From: Lineus longissimus | Lineage: Eukaryota > Nemertea > Pilidiophora > Heteronemertea > Lineidae | Direction: 5' to 3' | Assembly: GCF_910592395.1 (NCBI RefSeq) | Contig: NC_088317.1 | Location: 8,496,001-8,560,000, forward strand | Length of the DNA stretch: 64,000 nt | In this document: positions 33,930-45,240 of the stretch, one piece after another | Position numbering within the stretch: position 1 is the first letter of the stretch | Layout: every line of letters starts with the position of its first letter | Translations under genes and position numbers: made by a program | The notes under the pieces: generated by a model | Databases searched by the model: none | What the model was told of the DNA's origin: nothing | The model's input: only the letters and a program-made list of their open reading frames with translations

Positions 33930-35055
33930 CATGAAGTTCACTTAATGCGGCTCCACCAGTGTGCTTTAAGACGGTATGATACTGTATATATTAATTGTTG
34001 ACAGCATTTCATGAGGCAGATGTACTGTCCCTTAAATGACAAACACGTTCCAATCCCTTTCAGATGAGCATTCTTAGAGGAGACTACTTAATTACACAAT
34101 GGATGTCTGAGCTTGCCAACTTTTCAATATAGATAATTAACACCGTCCAGCAATTAGTGCAACCTGTCAATATTGCAGGGTTGTGTCTTGTGTAGGGCTT
34201 TATAGTAGATCGGTTTAGTTGAGCCAGCTAGTAGCCCTATATCTGCTAAGACAAGAAACATTTGGTGGAAACTGCTTAACATGCAGTTTCCATGCAGTTT
34301 TCATAAGGCCATTCCTTTGTGTCCAGTACCCTATGTCTGCCATGTGAAGAAGTCTAAAATGGCCTCAGTTAAAATGTCTGGTATTCTTTAATATCTGAGT
34401 TTATGACGTTTATGAAATCTATAGAACCACATACCATTATCCATTGGAGAATAGAATAGGGCCGGACACATCTTCGAAGGGGACATTGTTTACCTCTGCA
34501 ATGGATTATGTTAGTTTTCATTAGACTCTAATCAAAATAATTCATTGTCTCTCAGCTTTAGTTTATAATGCATCTCGTGGTTTGTGTAGGGACAGAGATA
34601 ACGTGACATGCCAGGGAGTAGCACATTGCTGTGTTACACAGAGTGACATAACACGGTGTTTAGTCATGGTTATAAGTATAGAGTATTTTGATGACAAATT
34701 CACAAACAGAATGCAGGGAAAAGTGCACTTAAATAATTCCTTCATGGCACTCACTAAAATAATGCGGCACTGGACAAGTGTGCATTTGAAGACGGTATAA
34801 TCCTATATATGCTAATTGTTTACAGCATTTCGTTATGGAAGCGTTCTGTCCCTTTGATGACAAACCAATTCCTTTCCCGGCAGGCTAGCATTCTTAGATG
34901 AGACTTCTTAATTCGTAATTGTTTTGACCAGAACACAGGCATAAATCACTTTAGTAAGTTATGTATGAAGCTCACCAAATGTGGCTACGCGAGTGCGTTT
35001 GAAAACAGTATGATACTGTATTTAATTACTTGTTGACAAAACAAGTCTCATAAAA
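33930..35055. repeat. Three diverged copies of a 170-bp repeat
   Basis: Copies near 33935-34110, 34740-34920 and 34960-35050 share the order: a CACTTAA or CACCAAA start, a GTG(T/C)G(C/T)TT block, a GACGGTAT or ACAGTATGATACTGTAT stretch, a GTTGACA or GTTTACAGCATTTC element, then CTGTCCC, GACAAAC and CATTCTTAGA. The third copy is cut short. Divergence of 20-30 percent suggests old copies. They contain no supported gene. Confidence 0.6.
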
Positions 35056-35580
35056 ACCAACTGAAGTAATCTATCCACTCGAGAATTTGTTCAGAATGGT
35101 CAGGCTATGTTGGTCATGTTGAAAGGCTTTCTAACAACTACAATGTGAAAGACAAACTGAGAAGATATACGCTTTTCAAGTCTGATCTATCCGAGAAAAC
35201 TACTTAATTTACACCCCTTCCTTTATTCAGAGAAAGGAATTTACTAAATTAAGAATAAGTGCTCACAACCTACAAATCCAGGTGGGCCGTCACAGCAAAC
35301 CTTAAAAGCCAGTTGAGAAGAGACTTTGTTTTAACTGGGAGTGTAACGAAGTAGAATATGAATAGCATCTGCGGCTGGAATGCATAAGGAGAGAAGTGAT
35401 TTGTTTTCGACCCTCGATTCCTTCACATCTTTCCAGGCTCTTGATAATGAACAAAAGTTATCTTTCATTATGTCATAAATCCACGGTGATACTTGAATAT
35501 ATGAATATGTTATCAACTTTATTACAACATATCTCAATAAAAGAAAACACTAATACCAATGCTATTTCAAATCGATTATC

Positions 35581-35612
35581 GCCTGATTATCATTATCATT
35601 ATCATTATCATT
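35581..35612. repeat. (ATTATC)n microsatellite
   Basis: GATTATCATTATCATTATCA continues for about 32 bases of six-base units with one interrupted unit at the end. The region 35612-35950 shows nothing further. Confidence 0.85.
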
Positions 35613-35949
35613 GTCATATAAGTACATGTCTTTTGCGCTGACCCCTCCCCATGGGTCTTTTAATTACAAAGAAGAATATTCTACCCCTTTTTGATCGTCG
35701 ATCCTACGTTCAATGAACAAATAGCTACTTTTGGCAACGCAAAAGACATATACTACACCTTAAGTCGAAAACACTAAAATACCTAAGTCCTTAATTTCCT
35801 AAAAAACGTCTAAATCAATCATCAAAACCACTTTCTTCACCAAAAACGCTAATCTAAAAATCCGGCAGATCCACATATCAAATATTCCTGACTTTTCCAC
35901 GCGAGAGGGAGTTAAATGTCGAAAAACGAACATCACGTAACACTCGTAA

Positions 35950-36370
35950 CTCACCCAGGTCAGATATTTCACCAAAAATCCTACGCCTATCTCACCCCCA
36001 ACAATAAAGAGATATTCGTAGTTTTTCATTTCCCAACCTGGTTGGTAAAAATCTTTATATTCTGGTATTTTCCTAAGTTGTACTCTATTCTCTGGGTGAA
36101 GTTCGTTGTAGAGAACAAAAGATGAATCAACATTTCATAACAAAATTGCACTTATTCTCTTTTCAATTAATGGTTAACAAAATCAATTGTTTGTTTTCGA
36201 TGTTCATCGCAAGCCTTAGATTATCTTTGTATTTTTTCAACAGCTAAATTGTGTCTTTTCTTTTCGTCTTGATCCCCATTTTTATCTACGGCTTTGAAAA
36301 TGTATCCTGCCCCCGAAAAGGCAACAGTGTTTACTACGGCACCAATTATCATTCCATGCATTTACAAACT
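35950..36370 (-). pseudogene. Maverick-associated small membrane protein (decayed)
   Basis: The minus strand starts near 36362 with MHGMIIGAVVNTVAFSGAGY, a glycine-rich hydrophobic N-terminal segment. A charged helix follows (DEKKRHNLAVEKIQ) and, after stops and a frame change, a C-terminal hydrophobic segment (EYLFIVGGEIGVGFLVKYL, about 35965-36029). The two hydrophobic segments around a charged helical middle suggest a two-pass or anchored membrane protein. Similar ORFs accompany Maverick-like PolB genes in invertebrates (general knowledge). It is divergently arranged with the integrase that starts at about 36600. Confidence 0.45.
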
Positions 36371-36599
36371 GTGAGAAAAATATAGTTAAATAAATGGAGA
36401 ATCCCCTGGAGAAAGAAATACCCGATGACAAAATTCCGGAGAAAGAAATTTCAAAATAACAATATCTGAGAGACTTGTACTTTAATCCCCAAAGCACTGT
36501 GCCTTATACAAATTCAAGGCAACTTTGGAGAAAATAAAAATCTGACAGAAAACTTATCAAGCCCAGAGAACTAAAATTTATCCTAACTAATTTACCAAC

Positions 36600-37510
36600 C
36601 TACCAACTGCATAAACCAATCTTCAAAAATTTACTTTCCGAAAAAAAATGGTTTCTTACATTGATCAACAATGGCAAGACGATTTACTGTATTTACAGAA
36701 GTACCAAATAGACAATAAAAACTTCAGATACATTTAGCTGTAATTGATTTATTCAGTCGTTATGCTCGGGTTTTACCTCTCAAGACTAAGAAGGAAGAAG
36801 AAGTTAAAGACTTATTTGTCAATATTTTTATAGAAGCCAAACCAGAGAAACTACAATTTGATGATGATAAAGAATTCTACAATAAATCATTGAAAGAGTT
36901 ACTGGAGAAAAATATAATGGAATGGTTCTTAACTTTCTCAAGCAAAAAATCAGCTGTTGTCGAGCGAATTAATCATACTCTAAAGACGAGAATGTGGAAA
37001 TATTTCACTGCAAAATAGACTTAGAGATGGTTGGAGATTCTTGACAATCTAGTGAATGGTTACAACAACACATTTCACTCATCCATTGGAATGAATCCAA
37101 TCGAAGCTAGAAAAGAAGATAACGCTGGCACAGTCTTGTACAATCTCTACGGCGTATTTCTAATTAGATATCATAGTCAACCAAAATACAAAATTTTGAA
37201 AGCGTGAGAATAATCAAATACAAAACAATATTTTCTAAAGGTTACCTTCCTAATTTCACGGAAGAAGTTTTTAAGATAAAACAAATGATTTTCACAAAAC
37301 CTATTGTCTACCAACTTGAGGATTATCGATCAGAAATTATAGACGGTTATTTTCACAGAGAGGAATTAAGTTACGTTCCAAAACCAGAACAGATCAAATA
37401 CAAGATCAAAAAAGTTGACGTTACAAAACAGTTTCGGGACACAAATATGGTTTAGTTAAATGGAAAGGATACTCAGAAAAATTTAAAGAGTGTTGAATTA
37501 TTAATGTTTT
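36600..37510 (+). pseudogene. Retroviral-type integrase with chromodomain-like tail (Maverick)
   Basis: The core reads QWQDDL (first catalytic Asp), AVIDLFSRYARVLPLKTK, LQFDDDKEFYNK (second Asp) and SAVVERINHTLKTRMWKYF (catalytic Glu), the D,D-35-E layout of rve integrases. A stop at 37018 precedes LVNGYNNTFHSSIGMNPIEA. Downstream, a separate frame (37204-37455) has the linker to the tail, with FSKGYLPNFTEEVFK and YQLEDYRSEIIDGYFHREEL. After one more frame break comes LVKWKGYSEKF near 37448, a chromodomain signature. Such proteins insert Maverick/Polinton DNA into the host genome. Two stops and at least one frameshift make this a pseudogene. Confidence 0.85.
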
Positions 37511-37529
37511 TTTGAGTTGAATTTTTAAA

Positions 37530-38030
37530 TGTTTTCAGAATGTTTCATTAGACCAACAAACATAAGTCGACCCCCCTCCCCCCAAAAAAGTATTACTATT
37601 TTCTTTTTTCTTTTGGAACTCATAATTTTTCAGAAAATATTCGGCTTTTTGAATCCGAAGTTCGTGTAAACTGGGAATTAAATTTGCACTCTTACTACGA
37701 TTTTCGTGTCGCCTAATTGGATTTATATTTGACCAATGCCAACATACTTCTGGAACATCTCCAAAATGAGCCACTGGCAAAACATGATCAAGTTCTTCAT
37801 CAACAATAATTAGACCCCCTCTTTGCCAATCCAACCAATCATAAAAAAACTGGTTAGTACAACCAAGGTTTTTTAAGTGCCCCAATTGTACCACAACGAC
37901 TCATAGAAATACGCATTTTGTGAATATCATAAAAGTTTTGATCTTTCCCTCATGTAATTCTAAATATAATTCGTACTACAATATTTACAATAATTTTGCA
38001 ACCCATCCTTAGATTGATTATTCTTTAACT
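37530..38030 (-). pseudogene. HNH-endonuclease-like protein
   Basis: The open part (37535-37894) has DWLDWQRGGLIIVDEELDHV, then LPVAHFGD, CWHWSNINPIRRHENRSKSA and LIPSLHELRIQKAEYF. The DH-V-LP, W-S-N-x2-P, and x2-EN-x2-K pattern matches the beta-beta-alpha metal HNH nuclease fold, with the DH histidine as general base and the final N/H region binding metal. The 5' part runs upstream to about 38020 in another frame. It lies tail-to-tail with the integrase and downstream of PolB and the kinase-like gene on the same strand. It could be a homing-type nuclease passenger or an element gene. Confidence 0.5.
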
Positions 38031-38164
38031 AGTATTCATAAGGTTTTCTATTTCTCATATCGAACAGTGTTTATATTTAAACGCTTGTATGAAGTTCATA
38101 AATATTTTTTTTCCTATTCCATTCTCTGATTCACATCCAAAACCATTATTTTACCAGGGATAGT

Positions 38165-38700
38165 CGAATCTTCTCGGTTTTTAAAGACTACTTATTCGTG
38201 AAGTTTATAAAAACATGGTTCATGTATTCTAAAGTAACAGATGTTTTCTCCTCATGGTCTCTTTCTTGCATTCTACAATAACAAACTTTCGGATCTGTAC
38301 TAAGATCAATTATAAACTTTGGGAGTTTACCTGTATTTCACAACTCGTGATAGTACTCGGAATACTTATTCTCCAACTACTGAAATTGTTTCCGAGTTAA
38401 ATTCCCCTCCCAAAGGTTCAAAAGTGAAAAGACATGATGTGTTGATAAAATACTTTTTTTCAGAATCTGCATTGTTGTTTCTAAAAGACGTTTCTAGCGC
38501 CAACATTTGAAATTCTTCGGAATATTTTTTCGGATTCGTTTACATAAGTTCCAGCATATTTTTCCCATTATAATTTGTCCATTCATTTATCGGTTACATC
38601 TTGGTATTCTTTCATACTTTCAACTAACTTTCAACTAACTAATTTTCCAGCAGAAATATTTCTCTCAATTATAATTCTTATTTTGATATTTTTTTCATTT
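38165..38700 (-). pseudogene. Deoxynucleoside kinase-like gene, copy 2 (decayed)
   Basis: Minus-strand peptide begins with a P-loop-like IIIERNISAGK near 38675 (the first glycine of the loop is replaced by Arg). After stops comes NGKNMLELM, then NPKKYSEEFQMLALETSF (about 38480-38550), a layout typical of dNK helix regions that bind the deoxynucleoside. Later TDPKVCYCRMQERDHEEK (about 38245-38300) matches the arginine-rich LID region. The substrate would be a deoxynucleoside, phosphorylated to a monophosphate. It lies immediately downstream of PolB on the same strand, as does the other copy at 62196. Stops and frame changes disable it. Confidence 0.7.
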
Positions 38701-38774
38701 CAATGTTTGATGTTTTATTGTTTCTTGTTCCTTTGTTTGCTGACGCATTTAAAATATGTTTTTTATTAACAGGC

Positions 38775-40290
38775 GTTTTATTCGCTGTAGCCATGAGGAA
38801 ATGTTGAAATTCCATTGTCTAAAATATATATCTTATTGTCGAATGGATTTTAACTGTGTGTATTAACTTCCTCTACAAACATTGTGCTTGTCAGATCTTA
38901 ACACTCTCATATAATGATACCATGTTTTTCTATCAACCAACAAACTGTAGTAGTCGTCAAATGAAATCCCAGTTTTTGCCACATGTTTACTTATTCCCTT
39001 TAACTTTTTTTAACTCAGAGATCTTAGTTTTATAGGCATACATTTTACTTTTCAAAGCAATAAATTCCTTCATTTCATCACCCGCCAACTCATCTTTAAA
39101 ATAACCCGGGATTTTCACCCTACTCTTATCATACAGAGGGTGGTATTTTGGATAGTTACTGAAGTCGAAATGTTCCATCAGAGTTGTAAGGTCTTTTGTC
39201 AAATCGTCAGTCTTTATCTTTAAGACAAAACTATTGGTGTCAAGATAGAGCAACTCCATGTTTATCTCACCAAAATCTGGTTGTAAGGTTTCATAGGAGA
39301 ATTTGTACATTAGTAATTTAGATATTTCTAGAACTGTAGCCACAAAGTAAATTGGTTTATTGAACACCATACTTGTTTTTTTATCAGAATTGCAACAGAA
39401 TCCTCATCGAATATAACTTCCAAATCGAACTTCTTATATTTTCACAGGTTTTTCCTTAGAAAGCGTTGTTCATTAATTTGAACAAGTCTTTCTCAAAGTC
39501 TGATTTGGCCACCATCATCTGTTTCGTGTTAAAGTCTATATATTTTTCCAACCACTATCTCTGTTTAAAACTATTATGTTGTGAACTTTTTTTCAACACC
39601 ATTCCTTGTTTGAGGTAAAATTGTAGAATCCTGTGATGCATGATGTAGTTTTTCTTGTGTTTCTGGGTCAAGAAAAGTTTATCAGACTTAGGTCTCTTCT
39701 CATCCCCCAACAATTCCCTTTAGAAGTCACTCAATTCCTCGTAGGGAATAAATAATGATTCTGGGCAATAAAAATTAACCGACTTAAACTTTACTTTTTC
39801 TCGGAATTCAAGGTCGACCTCAAAATAAAAACCTGTCGGAGAATTTTCAGGAATGCTTAATATCCTCTCTTCTATCATTTTGGGTATTTCTTCATAAACT
39901 CTGAAATCCGACGCGGGCAACATTTGCATCATAGCCCAACCGTAAATATGATTTGCATCGACATACAGAAGTCTGTGTTGCTTTAAAACACATAGTTCCC
40001 ATCACCCCATAAATTATACCTCTGATTGCTTTTTCGAATAACAGAAAAGAGTCAACTTCAATAATTAGTTCGAAATTGATATATGTATATTTCAACCCCG
40101 CTTGCCAAGTGAGACCAGAAGCGGAATAACAATGACGAGGACCAATTTGAAAATAGTTTAAATTGACATCTCTAAAAATTTTCAAAAGGTCTGCTAAAAG
40201 TAACACATCAGATTTTAGGTAAAGATCGATAAACGTTCCATGATCCCAACTAGGGTTGTTTTTTGCTTTGAAGTGATCCCAAATCTCTTG
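38775..40290 (-). pseudogene. Maverick-like PolB, C-terminal half (decayed)
   Basis: Minus strand from 40290: LYLKSDVLLLADLLKIFRDV (exonuclease III region), YSASGLTWQAGLKYT, motif A as DANHIYGWAMMQM (about 39920), FYFEVDLEF, motif B as KLMNNAF (about 39480), and motif C as YLDTNSFVLK (39260), where the second catalytic Asp of D-T-D is replaced by Asn. The C-terminus has SKHVAKTGISFDDYYSLL and continues to about 38775. Several frame breaks occur. The N-terminal half is missing; at 40275-40290 the sequence switches to an unrelated Pro/Glu-rich gene. Protein-primed PolB would have replicated the element. Confidence 0.85.
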
Positions 40291-40470
40291 TTAGCATGTT
40301 AGCTCCCACTTGGTGGAGTAGCGAGGCATACTGGGAAACAGGTTCTTCCTCTGGAGCGCCAGCTTCAACTTGGTGGGGTTCTTCCTGGGGTTCCTCAGGT
40401 TTCGCTGGTTCGTTTGACGGTGTGAATATTTTATTGACACTCTTTGATAATTGTTTTAAGTTATTTTTAT
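40280..40470 (-). pseudogene. Pro/Glu-rich protein fragment
   Basis: The minus strand reads NNLKQLSKSVNKIF then PAKPEEPQEEPHQVEAGAPE. It is low-complexity and acidic with prolines. A comparable Pro/Glu-rich stretch is seen in the minus-strand gene at the right edge (63900-64000). Function unknown. The fragment abuts the truncated PolB at about 40280. Confidence 0.35.
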
Positions 40471-40684
40471 GTTTTTCAGATTTTTAGATGTTGTTTGTAT
40501 TTTTTTGAGAAACCTTCAGAGATACAAACCCTGCATAATATCTTTTTTAGTTTCTTTTAGAGTGCAAGACGTATCACGAAGTGAGAGCACTGTTCTTTGT
40601 ACGTTCCATTTAAGATATAGATTTTTTCTTAAACTGTTAAAAACTCGGTAAATTCGTATATTTAACCCAAAAAAATGTATTATA

Positions 40685-41560
40685 AATGGATGACCAAAAA
40701 AATATAAATTAAGGCATTGAAGAGAGCGAAAATCTTTCTACATTTTTAGAAGATTTAAATGAAGATTTCAAACCTAAAACAAATAAGAATTATCTTTGGA
40801 ACATGGAAAGTCAGTATGGTTGCGATTGTCAGAGTGGCTCTCGGATCATGGCGAACAATTTCTACCAAATCTCCGAGAAGTAATTCTGGGAGATCCTCGT
40901 TCATCGGAACTGGTCCAGCATATCAATTTAATTGCAAAACAATTCTTGTATCACTGTAAACTCAGACAATCGCAACCATTCTTCAGAAACTTATTATCAA
41001 TGATACGGTTCACGTCGAGAGTAGAAAAGATCTATCTCACACACGATAAGTTCATGATGAAATGGGGCCTTCTCATAGATGCCCTGGAAAATATAGCATA
41101 ACATTCACTGTACATTTCGTCGAGTAATTGCACGCTGACCCACTTTTGCCTTGTTATCTGTAGCCGCAAAAGGAATTTACTATACCCTGAACCGTTTTGA
41201 ACAACAAGGTCGCCATCTATCGTTTTATATTGTAACAATATTATGTACTTGCATGCCCTCTTATTCTGTAGAACTTCATGTAACAGTTGTGTTTTTGGTG
41301 AATAAAATTATCAATTACAAAAAAAAACAAATAAGAATTATGGTAAGCTTGAAGACATTGAAATTGACTGCCATTACAAAATAAAATATATTTCCAAAGC
41401 ACAAAGTAAGTTTTGTGAAAGATTATAAATTACTCTAGAGTTTTTAGAATTGGGAGTATTGTTGAAACCAGAGTTATAGCCTACCACAGCGACTCAACAA
41501 ATGACAAAAACCCAAAGGTAAACCTTGAAGAGAACTCCCGAGATTTACTTTGTTTACAAT
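40685..41560 (+). pseudogene. Small Maverick-associated protein, interrupted by a LINE
   Basis: Reading starts near ATG 40686. ENLSTFLEDLNEDFKPK precedes a LINE insertion at 40794-41323. After it, KLEDIEIDCHYKIKYISKAQ and then GVLLKP follow, with stops. I do not recognise it for certain; such short acidic-to-basic proteins are seen beside penton and membrane genes in these elements. No functional claim is made. Confidence 0.35.
40794..41323 (+). mobile_element. 5'-truncated LINE with 18-bp target-site duplication
   Basis: The insert encodes only the C-terminal end of a LINE protein (40796-41101), reading HINLIAKQFLYHCKLRQSQP and FMMKWGLLIDALENIA before the stop. It ends in AATAAAATTATCAATTAC and a short A-tract. 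Both sides carry AAAACAAATAAGAATTAT (40776-40793 and 41324-41341), an exact 18-bp target duplication. This is a textbook 5'-truncated target-primed insertion. Confidence 0.88.
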
Positions 41561-41799
41561 GGGAAAAACAAAAACCATCACCATGAAATCTCGTTTGTTC
41601 AATAAACCTGGAAATCACGAAAATGAAAAAAACCTAAAAACTCAAAAAAATCAACTTAAAAACCTTTAAAAATCAAGCTAAAAAACACAAACATGAAAAA
41701 CTTAAAAAACATTAGAAATAAAAAAAAAATAAAACTAACTTAAATAAATGCGTGAAAATAGAAATAATCTGACAATTTAGTTGGATGAGCCGTTGACTA

Positions 41800-42375
41800 A
41801 TGTTGACTAAGGTTCTACGTTATACTTCCAGATGGGCTATGCACAGTACAATCTTTCATAGAGGGTTTCAGAGAACCGATTGAAAAAAAGGACATAAAAA
41901 ATGTGTAACATTTTAAACTCCATGAGACAACCGGTAAACTTGCCATCACTTGTAGCAAAAGGGATTAACAGCAGTATTGTCTAATCATAACGGAGGGAGT
42001 AAAAGATCTTTTGGGGTTTAATGTCCACAAGGGAGATTTTGGTGAGTTGTTAGGAAAGCCCAACGAGAACATATTGGAGGACAAGCAAGTTGATTTTAGA
42101 GTGTTTGAATACTTCCACGTTATTTGCGATATTATTGATCAAGATGACATCATTTACCATTCAAGCATGTCTGATATGCTAGATAGGATTCAATTGAAAT
42201 AGTGTGATTTAAGTGATACACTTAAACATAATTTGACAGGGCTGAGATACAGAACATGTGCAAAAACATTTAACAAATTAAGGATCTGGATCACTGACGA
42301 ACACAACCGTCCTGTTGACTTTAATGAGGCAGATGTACAGCTAGAACTTCTCTTCTTACTAAATAAGTAGAATTT
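41800..42375 (+). pseudogene. Penton-like minor capsid protein (decayed)
   Basis: The longest open part (42011-42202) carries GFNVHKGDFGELLGKPNENI and FEYFHVICDIIDQDD. The C-end reads LTGLRYRTCAKTFNKLRIWI then TDEHNRPVDFNEADVQLELL. The final strand pattern ITDxxxRPV resembles the jelly-roll end of penton-like minor capsid proteins in Maverick-like elements. That identification is by pattern memory and position only. At least four stops break it. It precedes the membrane-protein gene at 42684. Confidence 0.4.
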
Positions 42376-42683
42376 GGGGTTGTTCGAAGCGTCAAAAAAA
42401 CTTGAAGAAAATACTAGAAGAAATTCAGCATGAGCTGGCACCACAATGTGAGTTGACACTGCAGCATGAACTGACACCACAGTCAGATAATCAATCAGAA
42501 CCATCCCAAGATCCTCGAAAACCTCGTCTGCAGGAAAAGTCAGTTCTATCTAGGCCCGATTCCATTTGTTCAGCCTTTATTCAAATGACATCGTGTAGTC
42601 CACGAAATATCGCTCCATCGAGATCTGGCGTCCAAACTTCGACCGATTCTAGCATTTAACATCTTTAAAATTATCTTAAATAA

Positions 42684-45240
42684 ATGAGTGAGAGTACCAA
42701 AAATTCAATTTATCCAGATTTACTGGCTTCAAATGATTCTCTGCTACCCCACCAACTGGGAGCTGGCACTCCGGATTCTTTGCTACTGGCATACATTTTG
42801 TATCTCTAATAGACATACACTCAAATAGACGTTTGGTGGCGCTCGTATCTCAAATAAACATATATTGTCGTGTTTTCTGCTTTTTGTTAGTAACTCAAAT
42901 AGACGTTTGGTGTCGCTTTTCAAATAGACATACACTCAAATAGACGTTTGGTGGTGCTCGTATCTCAAATAAACATATATTGTTGTGTTTTCAGCTTTTT
43001 GTTAATAACTCAAATAGACGTTTGGTGTCGCTTTTCCGCAAAAATGGAAGTTCCCCAAATAGACGTTGTGTGGCGCTGGCGTGCGGCAATTCTGGAGCAA
43101 GTTTGGAATTGGTTTATCTGCCACGACGATATTATTGTTATTGCTCTAAGCAGTGCACATGGCTATTTGCGGGCGCATCTAAGGAAAATCGAGACTTAAT
43201 ACCATTTCACAGGGAGGATACCGCGGTGACCTCACATCACGTGATCACATCCCATATTACTGATCGCTATGGCCAGTCAGATTCAGTCTACTGACAGCAC
43301 CAGCACTGAACACATCTTCACGTCTCACTGTCTGGTGGGCTAGCTCCTGTACACAAAAACACCAATAGACATGAAATATTGCAATACCTAGTATGGACTC
43401 TTCCTGTGTAAAATAAAATTTACAGAGCAGATTAACTTCCACGAAAAAAAAGACGTTTGGCGTGGCCAAAGTGAGGAAATAATGTATCCGCTAAAATACA
43501 CTACGAAATACACTAGGCAATGCACTACGCGATACACGGTAGAGATGCAGTTGAGTTTGTTATTGTTTTGACTTAGAAGCCCGCCCATATCATAATATAT
43601 TCATGTATTCATGAAGTATGAACTCATTTCTGTCCCATACAACTCTAAGAACAGTCAATTTCTCCTTTAATCATCACCGAAACCGCGATATCCGCAGGAA
43701 GATTTCGTTCTAGTGTCCGAAAATGCATGATCTTACATGGGCGCTTACTCAACAAATAGAGGGGATCTATGGGGATCTATGCGAGTTTTAGGTCCTACAT
43801 GTCTCGAACTTGTAAAATCTATAAACCTGCCTCCAAATCACATTACGATAATGAAGAGATTGCCCCATATCTGGGAGACTGTTTTGAAACCATCGCTAAT
43901 TATGGAAGATCGGTGCCCGGCTATTTGGTTTTAAAAACCCTATTTTTCCCCATCAAAACAGCACTTTTCATTATTCAAATGATAACTTATTGTCTGAAGA
44001 CTTATTTCATAGCAGAAAAGTACTAATAACTCTGATTTGATGCGAAAAATCTAACTTTATTTGATGACTTGATTTTCCCTTGGCCGTGGATCGAGTTTGT
44101 TTACAATATGCAGCGCCCTTGGAAAAGCCGTGACGTCACTGCGGTATCCTCCTTGACCATTTCATTTTAATTGTAATTGGATTGTCATTGTATTTAGCTA
44201 TGGCAGAAAAGAGATAAACAAGTACATCAAATGACTGTACATGCAATACATGCAATAGCCCCGCCGCTTACCGCAATAATGTCAATACCGCTGTTGCCGT
44301 CGTTGCAATTGATTCCAGCGCCACACAACGTCTGGGGGAACTTCCATTTTTGCGGAAAACCGACACCAAACGTCTATTTGAGTTATTAACAAAAAGCTGA
44401 AAACACGATAATATATGTTTATTTGAGATACGAGCGCCACCAAACGTCTATTTGAGTGTATGTCTATTTGAAAAGCGACACCAAACGTATTTTTGAGTTA
44501 TTAACAAAAAGCTGAAAACACGACATGTTTACTTGAGATACGAGCACCACCAAACGTCTATTTGAGTGAATGTCTATTTGAAAAGCGCCACCAAACGTCT
44601 ATTCGAGTCATAACATGACATATAATGTCTATTTGAGACAACCTCTATTTCTGCGGAAATAACCGCCCATACCTAGCGATTTGCTATCCAAGCCACAAGA
44701 ATTTAACCTCCAACAGATTTGTGAAATCAAGAAGTACTTGCAGGAGGAGATTGAGTTTAGGAGAAAGATATTCTCAAAACACAAAAAGGCAATCAATGCA
44801 GTTACTGGCATTAGTCACTTTCTTAACTTAACTAGCACAACAGCTGGATCTGTTGGTGTGTCCGCAATAGCTGGTTTGGCGTTAGGAGAAGTGACTTTTT
44901 GAAACGCCATCATCTCATGAGCTCTTAGTTGAGAGAAAAAAACATACTTAAAAAAAATCGGAAAACACGAGAAGATAGGAGTGTTGGCAATTTCAAAACT
45001 TAACATTTAGATGATTTAGTCAGTAAAGCCATTAGCAATTCCCACATTACAACCGAAGCATTCTCATTAATTATCAAAGAAAAGGAGAAGTATATTTCTA
45101 GGAAAAACGCCATCCAAAAAAAAACAATGAGATACTCCTACTGAATCTAGTGTTGATGTTGAAACCCTGAAACAAACGTTTTTAGAACAAGGCATGTTGC
45201 AAGGCAAAAGCTAGCAAGAACAGAAATGCTAGAGAAAACT
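42684..45240 (+). pseudogene. Membrane protein gene split by a long-inverted-repeat element
   Basis: The N-terminal part (ATG 42684) reads SIYPDLLASNDSLLPHQLGA and stops near 42795, where an inverted-repeat element begins. It resumes at about 44660 with DLLSKPQEFNLQQICEIKKY, then RRKIFSKHKKAINAVTG, and a hydrophobic SVGVSAIAGLALGEV. Further frames to about 45240 include a KHEKIGVLAISKL stretch. The layout is a charged helix followed by hydrophobic segments, as in small Maverick-associated membrane proteins. Several frameshifts. Confidence 0.45.
42800..44655. mobile_element. DNA transposon with 280-bp inverted repeats built of 115-bp tandem units
   Basis: The left arm (42800-43080) contains CAAATAGACGTTTGGTG five times, two of them in a 115-bp unit starting at 42822 and 42937. 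The right arm (44310-44640) is the inverse, with CACCAAACGTCTATTTG repeated. Both arms keep TATCTCAAATAAACATATAT-type and AGCTTTTTGTTA(A/G)TAAC-type blocks. The 1.2-kb interior has only short frames (for example 43769-44026) with no transposase motif. The element splits the membrane-protein gene. The exact termini and duplication are uncertain. Confidence 0.8.

Noticed and set aside
38319-38510. Plus-strand 63-codon ORF
   Set aside because: Lies antisense to the kinase-like pseudogene, whose motifs on the minus strand explain the region better.
42800-43080. CRISPR-like regular repeats
   Set aside because: Units are direct tandem copies within transposon arms without unique spacers, and the window is eukaryotic.
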